Origin: Xiphydria camelus
Lineage: Eukaryota > Arthropoda > Insecta > Hymenoptera > Xiphydriidae
Direction of reading: 5' to 3'
DNA length: 64,000 nucleotides
Assembly (NCBI GenBank): GCA_963678675.1
Contig: OY783196.1
Location: 16,982,138-17,046,137, forward strand
Shown here: positions 35,260-47,398 of the stretch, one piece after another
How positions within the stretch are numbered: the first letter of the stretch is position 1
Layout of the letters: each line of letters opens with the position of its first letter
The notes under the pieces: model-generated
What the model saw: only the letters and a program-made list of their open reading frames with translations
The model's database searches: none
Told to the model about the DNA's origin: nothing
Made by a program: the position numbers and the translations under genes

Positions 35260-35732
35260 CTCGAAAATAAGTTCGCAGAGTTTTACGTTTTCTTTTATTG
35301 TTTTACAACGATTTGTTTGCTGTTTCGCAAAGTGTTCATATTCACTCGAAAGAGCTTTTTTCTGCTTTACAAAACTGTTATAATTGTTTCTTCGAATAAC
35401 TTCATTTTTTATTATTTTTCAGGTTTCGAAATGGATTATCCAGAAGGCAAAAATCAGCATTTTCGACATCTTTTTTAGCAAAGATTCGCCTATGACAACT
35501 TCTCGAAAAGGGAAGAAAAGCAGATGTCGATGATGCTGATTTTTGCATTCCATTTCTAAGCTTGAAAAACAATAAAAAGAGAGTTAGGTTATTCGAAGAA
35601 ACAATTATAACACTTTTGTAGAGCAGAAAAAGCTCTTTCGAATGAATATAAGCACTTTGCGAGACAGCAAACAAATGGTTGTACAACAATAAAAGAAAAC
35701 ACATAACTCTACGAACGTATTTTCCAACCTAA
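35260..35732. mobile_element. Mariner-like hairpin, left arm
   Basis: AAAATAAGTTCGCAGAGTTT...TTTTCTTTTATTGTTTTACAA is mirrored by TTGTACAACAATAAAAGAAA...ACGAACGTATTTTCCAACCT, then AATA. The outer phrase resembles mariner ends; the left end is decayed. Mirror 37472-37944. Confidence 0.5.
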
Positions 35733-36563
35733 TACATATATACGGCTTTTATTTACAGTAAACGTACCGCACTGTACCAGAGAATGAAAAAAAAATACAC
35801 GACAAGCGAGAGAGAGAAATCCCGTTACGTCTGCGGTATTGCTTTTCCACTGCAATGTGACTGTTAATTACGTGACTATTATTTCTTCCGACAAGAGTAG
35901 TGATTTTCTCTATTGAAGTCTTCTTAATTTATTGAACATAAGATCACCGATATCTTCACTTGTACATACGTTTGACATGTTCCGAGGCAATGCGCAATTA
36001 TGCTGTCGATGCTGGTGGTGATTGCACTCATTATAATGAGTGCAATCACCGTCGGCATCGACAATCGCTTGGAATCTCCGAGGCATACTATCTACCATCG
36101 ATAGTAAAAATTGAAAGTGAAAGGCTTCTTATCAATTGTGTCAAATAATAATGTGTCGTCTTACCTGTATATACTCGTACACGTATTGTCGCCAGAGAAT
36201 AAAAAAAATACACGCATCAAGCGAGAGTGAGAACTTTCTTTCTTTATTGAACACACTTCTAAATTTTTTTAACGTAAGATCACTGTTACTCTTTATTCGA
36301 GGCGTTTGCGATGTCAAAGAGAAGCTGCTTCCTTCCGAGGCTGCGTATGAATCTGAAGAAAGCAGAACGGATATATTTCCCCCCTAATGAGCTGCTAGTA
36401 GAAGAGAGAGTCTATAGGTTCAGAGATGTAACTAGTGAATGGTAGGGATATACGTACATACGCTTCGTTTGAATAATGTTTGTGCAAAAGTCAAGAGTGG
36501 GAGAGAAAATATTATATCTCATTGGTACTGAAGGAATACCGATAAAGTGTGCGTGTGCAGTGG

Positions 36564-36640
36564 ATTAACTTTTAGCCCCCACCCTTTTCCACGCTACCAC
36601 TCCGGTTCCTTGCAGTAAGAGAAATCGAAATTGGAACAAC
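36564..36640. other. 77-bp loop at the centre of the palindrome
   Basis: Unpaired sequence between GTGTGCGTGTGCAGTGG and its mirror CCACTGCACACGCACAC. It contains TAGCCCCCACCC and CCACTCCGGTTCC. No similarity to the outer ends is seen. Confidence 0.85.
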
Positions 36641-37471
36641 CCACTGCACACGCACACTTTATCGGTATTCCTTCAGTACCAATGAGATATAATATTTTCT
36701 CTCCCACTCTTGACTTTTGCACAAACATTATTCAAACGAAGCGTATGTACGTATATCCCTACCATTCACTAGTTACATCTCTGAACCTATAGACTCTCTC
36801 TTCTACTAGCAGCTCATTAGGGGGGAAATATATCCGTTCTGCTTTCTTCAGATTCATACGCAGCCTCGGAAGGAAGCAGCTTCTCTTTGACATCGCAAAC
36901 GCCTCGAATAAAGAGTAACAGTGATCTTACGTTAAAAAAATTTAGAAGTGTGTTCAATAAAGAAAGAAAGTTCTCACTCTCGCTTGATGCGTGTATTTTT
37001 TTTATTCTCTGGCGACAATACGTGTACGAGTATATACAGGTAAGACGACACATTATTATTTGACACAATTGATAAGAAGCCTTTCACTTTCAATTTTTAC
37101 TATCGATGGTAGATAGTATGCCTCGGAGATTCCAAGCGATTGTCGATGCCGACGGTGATTGCACTCATTATAATGAGTGCAATCACCACCAGCATCGACA
37201 GCATAATTGCGCATTGCCTCGGAACATGTCAAACGTATGTACAAGTGAAGATATCGGTGATCTTATGTTCAATAAATTAAGAAGACTTCAATAGAGAAAA
37301 TCACTACTCTTGTCGGAAGAAATAATAGTCACGTAATTAACAGTCACATTGCAGTGGAAAAGCAATACCGCAGACGTAACGGGATTTCTCTCTCTCGCTT
37401 GTCGTGTATTTTTTTTTCATTCTCTGGTACAGTGCGGTACGTTTACTGTAAATAAAAGCCGTATATATGTA

Positions 37472-39412
37472 TTAGGTTGGAAAATACGTTCGTAGAGTTA
37501 TGTGTTTTCTTTTATTGTTGTACAACCATTTGTTTGCTGTCTCGCAAAGTGCTTATATTCATTCGAAAGAGCTTTTTCTGCTCTACAAAAGTGTTATAAT
37601 TGTTTCTTCGAATAACCTAACTCTCTTTTTATTGTTTTTCAAGCTTAGAAATGGAATGCAAAAATCAGCATCATCGACATCTGCTTTTCTTCCCTTTTCG
37701 AGAAGGTGTCATAGGCGAATCTTTGCTAAAAAAGATGTCGAAAATGCTGATTTTTGCCTTCTGGATAATCCATTTCGAAACCTGAAAAATAATAAAAAAT
37801 GAAGTTATTCGAAGAAACAATTATAACAGTTTTGTAAAGCAGAAAAAAGCTCTTTCGAGTGAATATGAACACTTTGCGAAACAGCAAACAAATCGTTGTA
37901 AAACAATAAAAGAAAACGTAAAACTCTGCGAACTTATTTTCGAGCACGAACGCGAACGAAGCAACGTTACGGTCGAAAATCGGTTTTACGAACAAACACA
38001 AAGCCACGTATTCACTACCGAGCCGAGCCTGTATGTGATTCTCGACGCATCAAAGCAAGCCGCTCGTTCGGCATCGGAGGCTCCATCCCAACCGCACGAG
38101 TCTAGGTACATTGTATGTTACATTGCAGGCTCGACTCGGCCAGTTTATAGGCAGTTTCACGTTCCAACTGACAAGAATTACATTGCATTTTAAGCCGGGA
38201 TCCCCCAATGCATAGTTCGGCGAGTCTCAAGTCGCCGAGCCAAAGTGCGGCGTAATACAAGTACCTACATATGCGATCTTTTAGTATTTCCATGGCTTGT
38301 GATTTGGCGAGTCTCGATCGCTCGACTGTAGGTCGCCAAATGGTTCGGCTAGGCAAAGAGATCGAAATTCCTTTGATTCGTGTCAAATGTACCGACGAAT
38401 TATAGCAAGGCCGAGCCGCGCTTCTCTATTCTCATGGCTTGCAAACCTTCACAAATATCCAGAGATTCGCCGAACTGCGCGTCGTGGGATCCCGGCTTTG
38501 CATTACTGACTCGGACCGGCCTGTTAACTTGTTGACTGTTGTTCTCCGATTCACGCATCGAATAATAGAAAAAATTTAATTCAGAGAGAAACATTATCAG
38601 ACCGAATTTTATTATTTTGCCACGAAAGTTAAACCTGCTTAATGTTCACGATGAAAAAATCATGCTATTCAGATATCGTCACCCTAATTATCAAACCTCG
38701 TAACTGCAGAATCACAAATTTTACAGAAAACACAAAAAACGCTTCAAAAGAATTAAACAAGACTTGGTTCTAAAAGGGCCAAAGTCATAAAATGCTAATT
38801 TATGCCTATGTCCACATTGGCCTTCTTACCTATAAAATTAAATGTTTTTTTTTCGATTTAAACATTGACCCTACGCACTTTTATAGCACGGTTGTTATTG
38901 TGAGTAGACATTGGCCCTTTCTACATTTAAAGGTTCTCTTGAAATACAGTTTGATTATGCACTTTGGGGGCGTCCACAAATCACGTAACGCTTTTTTCCC
39001 TAATTTTGACCCCCTCCCCCTCCCCATGTAACACGATGTAGACAATTGGCTTGACCCCTCCCCCTCCCCCTGAAATATTACGTAACGTTTCAATTGCACT
39101 TAAAAATAAATTTTTCAAAAATTAACATTTTTTTTTTTCATATTAAATAATATAACATTTATTTAGTTTTCGTTTTTATATACAAAAACTATTTGATTTT
39201 TTCGCCATATTAAAGAATAGCATTAAATTTTATTAGTAAATTTTTTTTGTCTGCCGTTACGTAACTGTTTCTCGCGTATCCTCCCTCCCCCTTCGTCACA
39301 CTATGTAGACAGTGTAGCTTACCCCTCTACCCCCCTCAAGAGCGTTACTTGGTTTGTGGACGCCCCCTTTGGCCCAAATCGAAAAATTGACATTGGCCCT
39401 TTTAGAACCAAG
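37472..39412. mobile_element. Right-arm mirrors of the nested elements
   Basis: Mirror copies of the mariner-like hairpin (37472-37944), the AAGCCGGGATCCC element (38192-38498) and the two-level element (38762-39412, inner 38966-39367). Their presence at matching places in both arms means they were there before the arms were duplicated. Confidence 0.6.
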
Positions 39413-39493
39413 CCACAGATTTCATCTAGTTAATTCAAACCGTCATAGTAGCTTGACTTTTTGTTTTCAGTTACGTATATACAAACTCAAATA

Positions 39494-41760
39494 ATGTCTA
39501 CAAGAAAAAGAAAAGACTTTTTGTCTTTAAGCCGTCAGGCTCAGTACAAAAGATTAAAATTGTCAATATTTGCATCGGAAAATTTAGAAAACATCGAGTA
39601 TCCTATCGATAGAATGTTGATGGACGTCAATGAGTCTTCCCCGAAAAGTAATGATAATATATGACTTAGAAACTAAAAGTAATACTGCAATAAATATATA
39701 TATATATATTTGATTCACAAACTAATTCATTTATTGAAAATATAGATAACGTTCTCAATAATAACGGTGAAGCTAGAAAAAGTCAAGCTAGAAAGCACAT
39801 CTCAAGGAAATGTATTGAACATTCTGTTAGCATTGGCGATAACGTGATTCTTAATAATGTCCATGGTTATACGGAAATGAGGGACAGTGTGGATAGTTGG
39901 AATATCAGAAGGGATGAAAATATAGAAAATGATATAGAAGAGGAAGAAGTATTCCAATCGAATAATGAAGACCTCCAAGACCATCACGAAACGTTCGATG
40001 AAATGAGTTTTCAGCATCAAATAATAGACTGGATGTTAAAAAATAATATAAGTCATAAGGCGGCAACAGATCTACTTAAAATATTAAGACAATTTTCCAA
40101 TATTCCTATTTTACCTACTGATTCGCGGACTTTACTACAAACACCAATCTCGACATTTTCGACAAGTATACCTCCCGGGCGTTACTGTCATTTTGGATTA
40201 AAAAATGGTCTTTTAAATGCAATCAAGCAGTCACAATATATACCTTCACGTATACGCGTTATAATTGGCATTGACGGACTGCCCTTAACTAACAGTTCTT
40301 CAAGTCAGTTCTGGCCAATACTTGGTACTCTGTTACCGATTGGTGTTGCTTCTGTTTTTATTATTGGTTTGTATCACGGTGACGAAAAACCAAAAGACGT
40401 AAATTTGTTCCTAAGTAAATTTGTTTCCGAAGCTTGTGAGGTAGTATCCAATGGCCTTGAAATAGCGTCAGAACAAGTAATTTCGGTAGAAATCAGTGGT
40501 ATTTGCGCTGATACCCCCGCCAGATGTTACATCTTGCAAGTTAAAGGACATTCGGGGTATTATTCTTGCAACAGATGTACGACAAAAGGAAAGTACTTGA
40601 AAGGTCGTGTATGTTTTCCAAAAATCGGTGCATTGAGAAGTCATCATAGTTTTGTAAATCAAGAAGATGCTAATTATCACCAAGGTACATCTATACTAGA
40701 GAACATTCCTGATATTCACATGATAGATTCCTTTCCCCTCGATTACATGCACCTAGTTTGCTTAGGGGTTGTTCGACGATTGATAATGCTGTGGTTATCC
40801 GGGAAAATACCAAATCGAATACCTGCCCGCGATGTGAAACGGTTATCAGAGAGGCTCCTCTCATTAAGAAAATGCATTCCTACAGATTTTGCCCGCCTTC
40901 CCAGAAAAATAGAAGACTTTCGAAGATGGAAAGCGACGGAATTTCGACAATTTTTGTTGTATACGGGAATAATAGTTTTGCGGGGAATTCTTACTGAAGA
41001 TATGTTCAATCATTTTCTCTGCCTTCACGTGGCGATGTCCATTTTACTTAATGATAGTTCAACTAAAGAAATAGTTTTGTATGCTCGGATGTTATTGAAG
41101 CATTTCGTGGAGTGCTTTAAAGTTTTGTATGGAGAACACCAAATAAGTTTCAATGTTCATGGTCTCTACCATTTGGCAGACGACTTTATGAGATATGGAA
41201 ATCTAAATTCATGCAGTGCATTTCATTTTGAAAACTACATGTATCGATTAAAATGCTTAACTCGAGGACCAAACCGACCATTAGAACAAATTATTAAACG
41301 ATACGGAGAATTAACGAAGAGAAATGAAATATCAAGGAAAACGCGAAACACGAATAAAGCTCAATCTTTGTATCCTCGCAATAATTATCCTAGCAAACCA
41401 AATTCTTCAAATATGGTCAACAAGTTTGAAACATTCGAGCATAAAAATTTCATATTACGAATAAAAGAGCCTAACTGTTATTGTGGGACGAGAGACGGTA
41501 ATATAATTAAAATTGAAAATTTTGCTGACTCGACAGAATCCAACGAACTGGTCATTATTGGCCGAGAGTATATAGATAAAAGAGATTATTACACAGAACC
41601 CTGCAATAGCTCCATTATTAAAATATACGAATTACAAAATCAACTGTCACACCTTCAAACATGGCCAGTTGTCGATGTTGTCGCTAAATATATGATACTT
41701 CCACGTGGTCCAAAACTAATCGCACTTCCATTGTTACATACGAAAACCAATGGATATTAA
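39494..41760 (+). CDS. EnSpm/Transposase_21-like transposase, right arm
   Basis: Exons 39494-39647 and 39746-41760, about 722 residues, the mirror of the left-arm gene with the same splice sites, core phrases and open frame. The one protein difference I found is Ser in QNQLSHLQTW where the left arm has Leu. The 638-codon part starts with GTG at 39844 only if read alone; the family-like N-terminus upstream favours the spliced ATG start. Confidence 0.75.
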
Positions 41761-42254
41761 AAAGCTTCGCGTATACGTCCAATAAAATAATAATTATACG
41801 TCGTATAATATAATATATAATATTAATAAATTACATTAATTAATAAATAACGGAAAGGGGAAATTACGGACAAGAGAACCGACCAGAATCTTTCAAGTTG
41901 TATCGTGAACAAGTAAGTTTGTCCTCGCGTTATTCAAGATAATTGCGACTAGTCTATATCGTTGATTCTCATATTGCTTATTCTTTTTAATGCAATCAGC
42001 CATTCACCACGATATGTGGATAATCGTGAATTTCACTGAAGAAAGTAAGGTGGAAGTCGTACCAAAAAAATGGTTTGAGAACGGATATTGTTGGTGGCCT
42101 TCCAAGACGACAAATGCTGGAAACTTGATCAGAAGGAAAATCGATCCAGATACATGGCAAAAATTTCCCGCACGACTTATAGGCAATAATTTTTTCGGTA
42201 AAGCAAAGTCTTGTTCCTTCTACCTCTCTGTTTGCATGTGTGTGGGACTTTGAG

Positions 42255-42257
<3 letters not shown>

Positions 42258-42297
<40 letters not shown>

Positions 42298-42311
42298 CGT
42301 GTGTGCGTGCG
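42258..42311. repeat. (TG)n microsatellite, right arm
   Basis: Mirror of the left-arm (CA)n, 12 bp longer; includes TGCG variants at its end. Confidence 0.85.
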
Positions 42312-42818
42312 TAATATTAAATACTTAAGGAGGACGACGATAATTATAATTTTATAATTACATTACACATTATCATTCTAGATGATTATAGGCTGGCGAA
42401 AGAAAAATGCAGAACGGCAGAGGACACGTCGGATTTAAATACAGACTCCGATGCTCAGCAGAGAAGGAAAATACGCAAAGTAAGACGTTTCTCTTCAGAC
42501 GATGAAGAGGAATATCGAAGCACGATGTTTAATCAATCATCTGGCATGAAAAATCTGGAAAAACGCCAAAATAATGCCACGAAAGCCAGTAAATTGCCAA
42601 AAGTTCCAGCTTTTTTAAAACAATGTCAAAACAGTCTGACTCAGGATTGTCGAGATCAACGCGAAAAAAAAAGTGAGTCCTTTTTGTCATTCAACGTATA
42701 AATGAAACAAATGCTAATGAGATATTGAGTCATAATTTTGAAGTAATAAGAGGTTGCATTTGAAGGACTCTGATGTCGATGAAATTCATTCTCATGCAAT
42801 TGCTTCCAATACTTATTA

Positions 42819-43143
42819 CAGTAGACGCTCTCTTACCCGGCGCCGCTTTAACCGGCCTCTTCTAGGAATACATTGTTATTGTTATTGCTGCTCGCGGCCG
42901 CAGACAAGTAGCAACTTGAAAACCTACATATTTTTTACAGTTCGTGAAATGTTAATTTGTAATGTATGTTTCTAATACAGAATAAAAGTTCTGTTTTCTT
43001 AGTGTTTTGAAAAAATTGTATTTTTTTTCTTCCTTGCGAAAGTGTTTTTTACATGGGTTTTTCACTACCTTCTCTTTAACCGGCTTTTTGGTTATTCGAC
43101 CCTAGGTCGGTCCCGTCAAGGCCGGTTAAGAGAGCGTCTACTG
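42819..43143. mobile_element. pogo/Tigger-like MITE, right arm
   Basis: CAGTAGACGCTCTCTTACCC ... AAGAGAGCGTCTACTG, TA on both sides; mirror of 30073-30397. Confidence 0.75.
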
Positions 43144-44441
43144 TACATACTTTTTTAATGGATAACACAGTTATTTATATTTACTCAGTGTTATACTGCT
43201 ATTTTGAGTCATTCAAATAATCTATTCAGGTTACGGACAGAAAAAACGACCCGCACCTGTCGACGCGTATCACTGCAGTAAAGCTTCAAGTAGCACTTCC
43301 AGCGAAAGACTTGCGCAACTCTGCGGAGATAACTGGAAAGCGAGTGTTAATTGAATCTTTAAGCAGTGATTCAATTTTGTCGACTGAAGCTAATAAACGA
43401 GACATTTTCGAATCGAGTAAGTTTGTCCTTGCGATATCCAAAACAATTGTGGCTAGTCTATACCGTTGATTTTGATGTAGTTGTAGGTGACCTTCCATTC
43501 CACTCCTCGGGATCTGCAGCTTCTGTAAACGACAGAAGTAACGGATTTGTTTCAACGCGACAATCTACCCCTGTGTCACCCGTGGCTACAACGGAGTGCG
43601 ATGCTAATAAAGGTAATTAGTAGGTACCTGCCTTTCTTTATGCCACGGAGACGGATAAAAAATCCCACAGTGACGGCAAATCAATCCTTAATGTTCTCCA
43701 ATTTTTAGAATTCCAATTAAAAGTTTTGCGGGAACTCAGTTTTCTGAAACAAGGTCTGATTCACATCAATGACCAGTTTAACACTCTGGGGAGATTTTTG
43801 ATCCGCGGCAAGTCCGTATTAAACGAACCTCGTAGAACCACAACCATAAACGAAATCATGGACATGTTTCCAATCTCGTTGCCCGAGCAAGTTGAGCGTA
43901 TAGAGAGGCTGCTGAATCGTGGAGATTACAAGCGGGATTTGGTGAGCTTTCGGTACTTCGTAGTCGAAATGTCCATCGTTTCATCTCGTAGCCTTTACGA
44001 ATATGCGACTCATCGTTACATCATTTTAATTGCAGATCGCGGGAATTTCTCTCATTGGCGGGATGGATGTAAAAAGAACGATTTACAAAATGTTGAGCTC
44101 CCTGCTATCAAATTCAGTTGCAGTCAAATACAGCTGGACCGGGGCAAAAGGGAAAGCAGTATTTTCAAAATTAAAATTGAAAGACGTAATTTTTGGTTTG
44201 TAATCAATTTGCATATAGTTTACGTAAAACAATAACTCGAGGGAATATACTGATGAATAACGTGATTTTTTGTAGATACGGTTCGCGGGAGATATCCAAA
44301 TGTAAGTGAATATGACATAGAGGTCCATATCAAGAATTGGTTGCGGAATGCGTCATCGCGTATCAGATCGAAGCTCTCCAAGTACGTATCCAACTGCCGC
44401 ATTGAATCCAATATAAAATGACTTGATGTTTTGGAGACGAA

Positions 44442-44529
44442 ATGACGTTTAATCTCGATATTTTCGTCCTCAGGAATGCTAACGTTGAGCGACGTCTCAA
44501 TTTGGAAGAAGAGATGAACGAGCAGCGCA

Positions 44530-44561
<32 letters not shown>

Positions 44562-44768
44562 TACAACGATGACAACGAAGGAGAAGAAGAAGAAGAAAAT
44601 TATGGCGATGACGAGGGGAAAAATGAAGAAAGTGATAAGGAGAACGAATATAATGAAGAGGAGGAGCAACAGAAAGAAGAGGAAATTGAAGAGGAAGAAA
44701 GGATAGAAAACGAGGGGGAAAACATATATTGTGCAAGTTTAATAGCGAGTCGGAATCTAATTGAATAA
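44442..44768 (+). other. Acidic low-complexity frame, right arm
   Basis: Mirror of the frame at 28446-28772: Asp and Glu runs from triplet repeats. Coding status uncertain. Confidence 0.3.
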
Positions 44769-44804
44769 ATCGTTGCATCGAATTAGAGTCCGATTCGCTA
44801 TTAA

Positions 44805-45103
44805 TCCTTTGCACTCCTGCGACATCACTCCGGTGCCCAGGCGATTCACGCGGCACCGCTCAGGCGCCCGTGCTATTTTTTACATACACTGGACGGTGGG
44901 CCGTAACACACGCCAGAGTCGCCTTAACCCTCAACCCGTGATGTCGGTCTGCGAGACCGCTATCCCCGGCCTCGCGTTATACGATTTGGTAGCACCTCGC
45001 GGGTTAAGGGTTCAAGCGTCCCCTCCAAATGCGACGTTTAAACTCAATATCTTTGTTTACGTTACGCGATAAAGTACTGTAAACAGGCCTGGAGTGCAAA
45101 GAG
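44805..45103. mobile_element. TTAA-flanked piggyBac-type MITE, right arm
   Basis: TTAA|TCCTTTGCACTCCTG ... CCTGGAGTGCAAAGAG|TTAA; mirror of 28111-28409. Confidence 0.65.
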
Positions 45104-46528
45104 TTAAGGGAAAACCAAAAATGAGCTAGAAATAGGAAAGAATTCTCAAGACTATCGGGCTTTCGCAGCCAGTAATACATTACTCTCGGCTTCCAGATAG
45201 TAACCCCGTCCATATTCGTTAATTTGCAAAACGGCGGCAAATTAATAAATATGGACTCAGCTATCAACATCCGGAAGCCGACAGTAATAATACTCATAAG
45301 TATAAAGAAAACATCCCGTTAACGAAATTGATAGCGGTTATTCAAACATAACTTTGTTTCACTTACTTTGTGCTTTCTGGTCATACTTACCTTTATAAAG
45401 ATTTTGTGCTAATTACCAAATATATGTGTAACTGTAAGGCAAGCAGCTCATTAACGAAATTGAAATCCTCACGAAAAAGGATTGCAGTGCGAAAATATCA
45501 TATGAGTAGTTTACTGTAATATTCTATAGTTAACTACTCATAGTTATCAACTATAGAAGATTACTGTAAACCACATACGCGCTATACCTGTAGTTCACTG
45601 TAATATTCTGCAATTAATCACAAATAATTGCAGTAAACTACACATATGGTATGTTCGCATTGCAGTTCTTTTTTTTTTAGGGAATCGATTATTTAAATAT
45701 AATAAGTTTTTTTCGCTTACCTTAATTCTCTAATACTGTGCTGTGCACTGTAATTCTTTTTTGTTAGGGAATCGATTATTTAAATGTAATAAGTTTGTTT
45801 CACTTATCTTATTGCGCTTTCCGAACGTATTTTTAGTAAAGATCTTTCTGTCAGGGAATCGATTATTTAAATATAATAAGTTTTTTTCACTTACCTTAAT
45901 TCTCTAATACTGTGCTGTGCACTGTAATTCTTTTTTTTTTTAGAGAATCGATTATTTAAATGTGATAAGTTTGTTTCACTTATCTTATTGCGCTTTTCGA
46001 ACGTACTTTTAGTAAAAATCTTTCTGTCAGGGAATCGATTATTTCAATATAACAGATTTGTTTCACTCACCTTATTCTGATTTATGAACATACTTCCAAT
46101 AAAGTTCGTGTCTCAAATATACGTGTTTGATTTTCCCGATTAACACCAATACATATATTTCAGATCAACTTTCTTTTTGAATATCTAATTTTCGATCAGT
46201 GGCAGATATTCTTGAATATCTAATTTTCGATCAGTAGCAGAGATACTTGAATATCGAATTTTCGATAACTGAACGATATCTACTTCGTCGATTTCTCGAT
46301 TATCGATATTTAGATATCTCACCGATATCTTTCATTCTATATCTGCACTATGTCTAGCGACATCTATATTTATACGGAATATCGATTCTTGTCAACTTAG
46401 GATATCTGTCGGACATCTACGCAATGTCTATATCTAGATTTCGACCACGTTTATGCCAAATTTAGATATCGTTTTCTAGACATATAGACATCTCATAGAT
46501 ATCGCACAGATATTTCTTGCTACTTGGG

Positions 46529-46706
46529 CATTTCCAGACTGTCGCAGCGACAAACAGAAGTGTCGTCAATCGACCATATTTCATGCATCCGACAAAACAT
46601 CTGCGACGCCTGCGACGGATCCCCCACCCGATTTTTGCACAACCAATCGGAGTGACTTGTCGTATACGACAATCCGACATGTCGGATCCGTGAAATAGGC
46701 CCCTAA
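46529..46706. mobile_element. Fragment of a Harbinger-type MITE right of the palindrome
   Basis: Ends GTGAAATAGGCCCC followed by TAA; read on the minus strand it starts GGGGCCTATTTCACGGATCC, the style of the neighbouring Harbinger-type ends. Only this end is present; the other half is missing where the palindrome begins. Confidence 0.5.
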
Positions 46707-46834
46707 GGGCCAGTTCCACAATTCGGACTTATCTAGATAAACTCGGTTTAAATCCTCATTCTCGGGCGCTCATTGGTTGGATGGATGATTTAAACTCCGT
46801 TTAAGAGTTAAGCCCGAGTTGTGGAACCGGGCCT
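46707..46834. mobile_element. 128-bp Harbinger-type MITE
   Basis: GGGCCAGTTCCACAATTCGG and CCGAGTTGTGGAACCGGGCC, flanked by TAA (46704-46706 and 46835-46837). Confidence 0.85.
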
Positions 46835-46867
46835 AAGGGAGAACCGAGTTCACTAAAGGGCCTTTTA

Positions 46868-47025
46868 GGGCGGGTTGTAACGACTTGGTTTAAACTCAGT
46901 TCTAGCTTGAACCACGTTTGAACTGAGTTTACATAAAAATGTATGATATTATGCGTGATACAAAATATACCAAGAACGGCGGTTTAAGCTGAACCGGCTC
47001 TGAACCAAGTCGTTACAACCCGCCC
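46868..47025. mobile_element. 158-bp Harbinger-type MITE S (copy 1)
   Basis: GGGCGGGTTGTAACGACTTG and its exact mirror, flanked by TTA (46865-46867, 47026-47028). The second copy is 62488-62645 and differs by only a few bases. Confidence 0.9.
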
Positions 47026-47155
47026 TTAGACGGTCATTTCCGTTCTCAGTTCAGTTTCATTTTCCGTTCCCGTTTCATTTCAGTTCGGAATGACCGTCTA
47101 AAAAGGTTCCGTTCAGTTCTCACTATTCCTAGTCGCTTCAGTTCTCTGTAGCCTG

Positions 47156-47398
47156 TCTGCGATCAAAGCACCTATAGCAAAATTGCGAGTTTTGCATGAG
47201 CACCCCTGTGGGTCTCCTCGTCCAATAGAATCACCGGAGAAGCGCGAATGCGCATGCGTAGTCATCCGTGGGTGTTGGCGTCGTCATGCCACGGTTGACT
47301 ACGCATGCGCATTCGCGCTTCTCCGGTGATTCTATTGGACGAGGAGACCCACAGAGGTGCTCATGCAAAATTCGTAATTTTGTTATGGATGCTTTTGA
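47156..47398. mobile_element. Hairpin MITE, family J (copy 3)
   Basis: TGCGATCAAAGCACCTATAG...TTTTGCATGAGCACC and mirror; the arms hold AATGCGCATGCGTAGTCA. Inserted in element E. Confidence 0.7.

Larger units (their letters stand above)
41990..43941 (+). pseudogene. DUF4806-type transposon protein, right arm, frameshifted
   Basis: Exons 41990-42197, 42382-42672, 43230-43416, 43487-43612 and 43709-43941 mirror the left-arm gene. In exon 3 the bases TC are missing after GGAGATAAC (near 43334): the left arm reads QLCGDNSGKRVLIESLSS while this arm reads QLCGDNWKASVN and stops. Everything downstream, including the DUF4806 part (LRELSFLKQGL), is out of frame. It looks recently disabled. Confidence 0.75.
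26654..46528. mobile_element. 19.9-kb palindromic transposon with 9.9-kb inverted arms
   Basis: Left arm 26654-36563 and right arm 36641-46528 are inverted copies around a 77-bp unpaired centre (36564-36640). Paired coordinates sum to 73204 near the centre, 73216, then 73214, and 73182 at the outer edge. The 22-bp difference in arm length is fully explained by five indels: 12 bp in a TG/CA run, 2 bp in a coding exon, 4 bp, 1 bp in a homopolymer, and one 35-bp tandem unit. I saw only a handful of substitutions. Each arm carries one transposase gene and one DUF4806-type gene. The outer ends read CCCAAGTAGCAAGAAATATC, followed by several hundred bp rich in GATATC-like motifs, as in the subterminal repeats of EnSpm/CACTA elements. 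No target duplication is seen. Confidence 0.85.

Noticed and set aside
26654..46528. The palindrome as a sequencing or assembly artefact
   Set aside because: Not excluded, but the mirror stops at matching element ends, the flanks differ, and the arms carry distinct indels including a coding one. An artefact would normally mirror flanking DNA and be identical.
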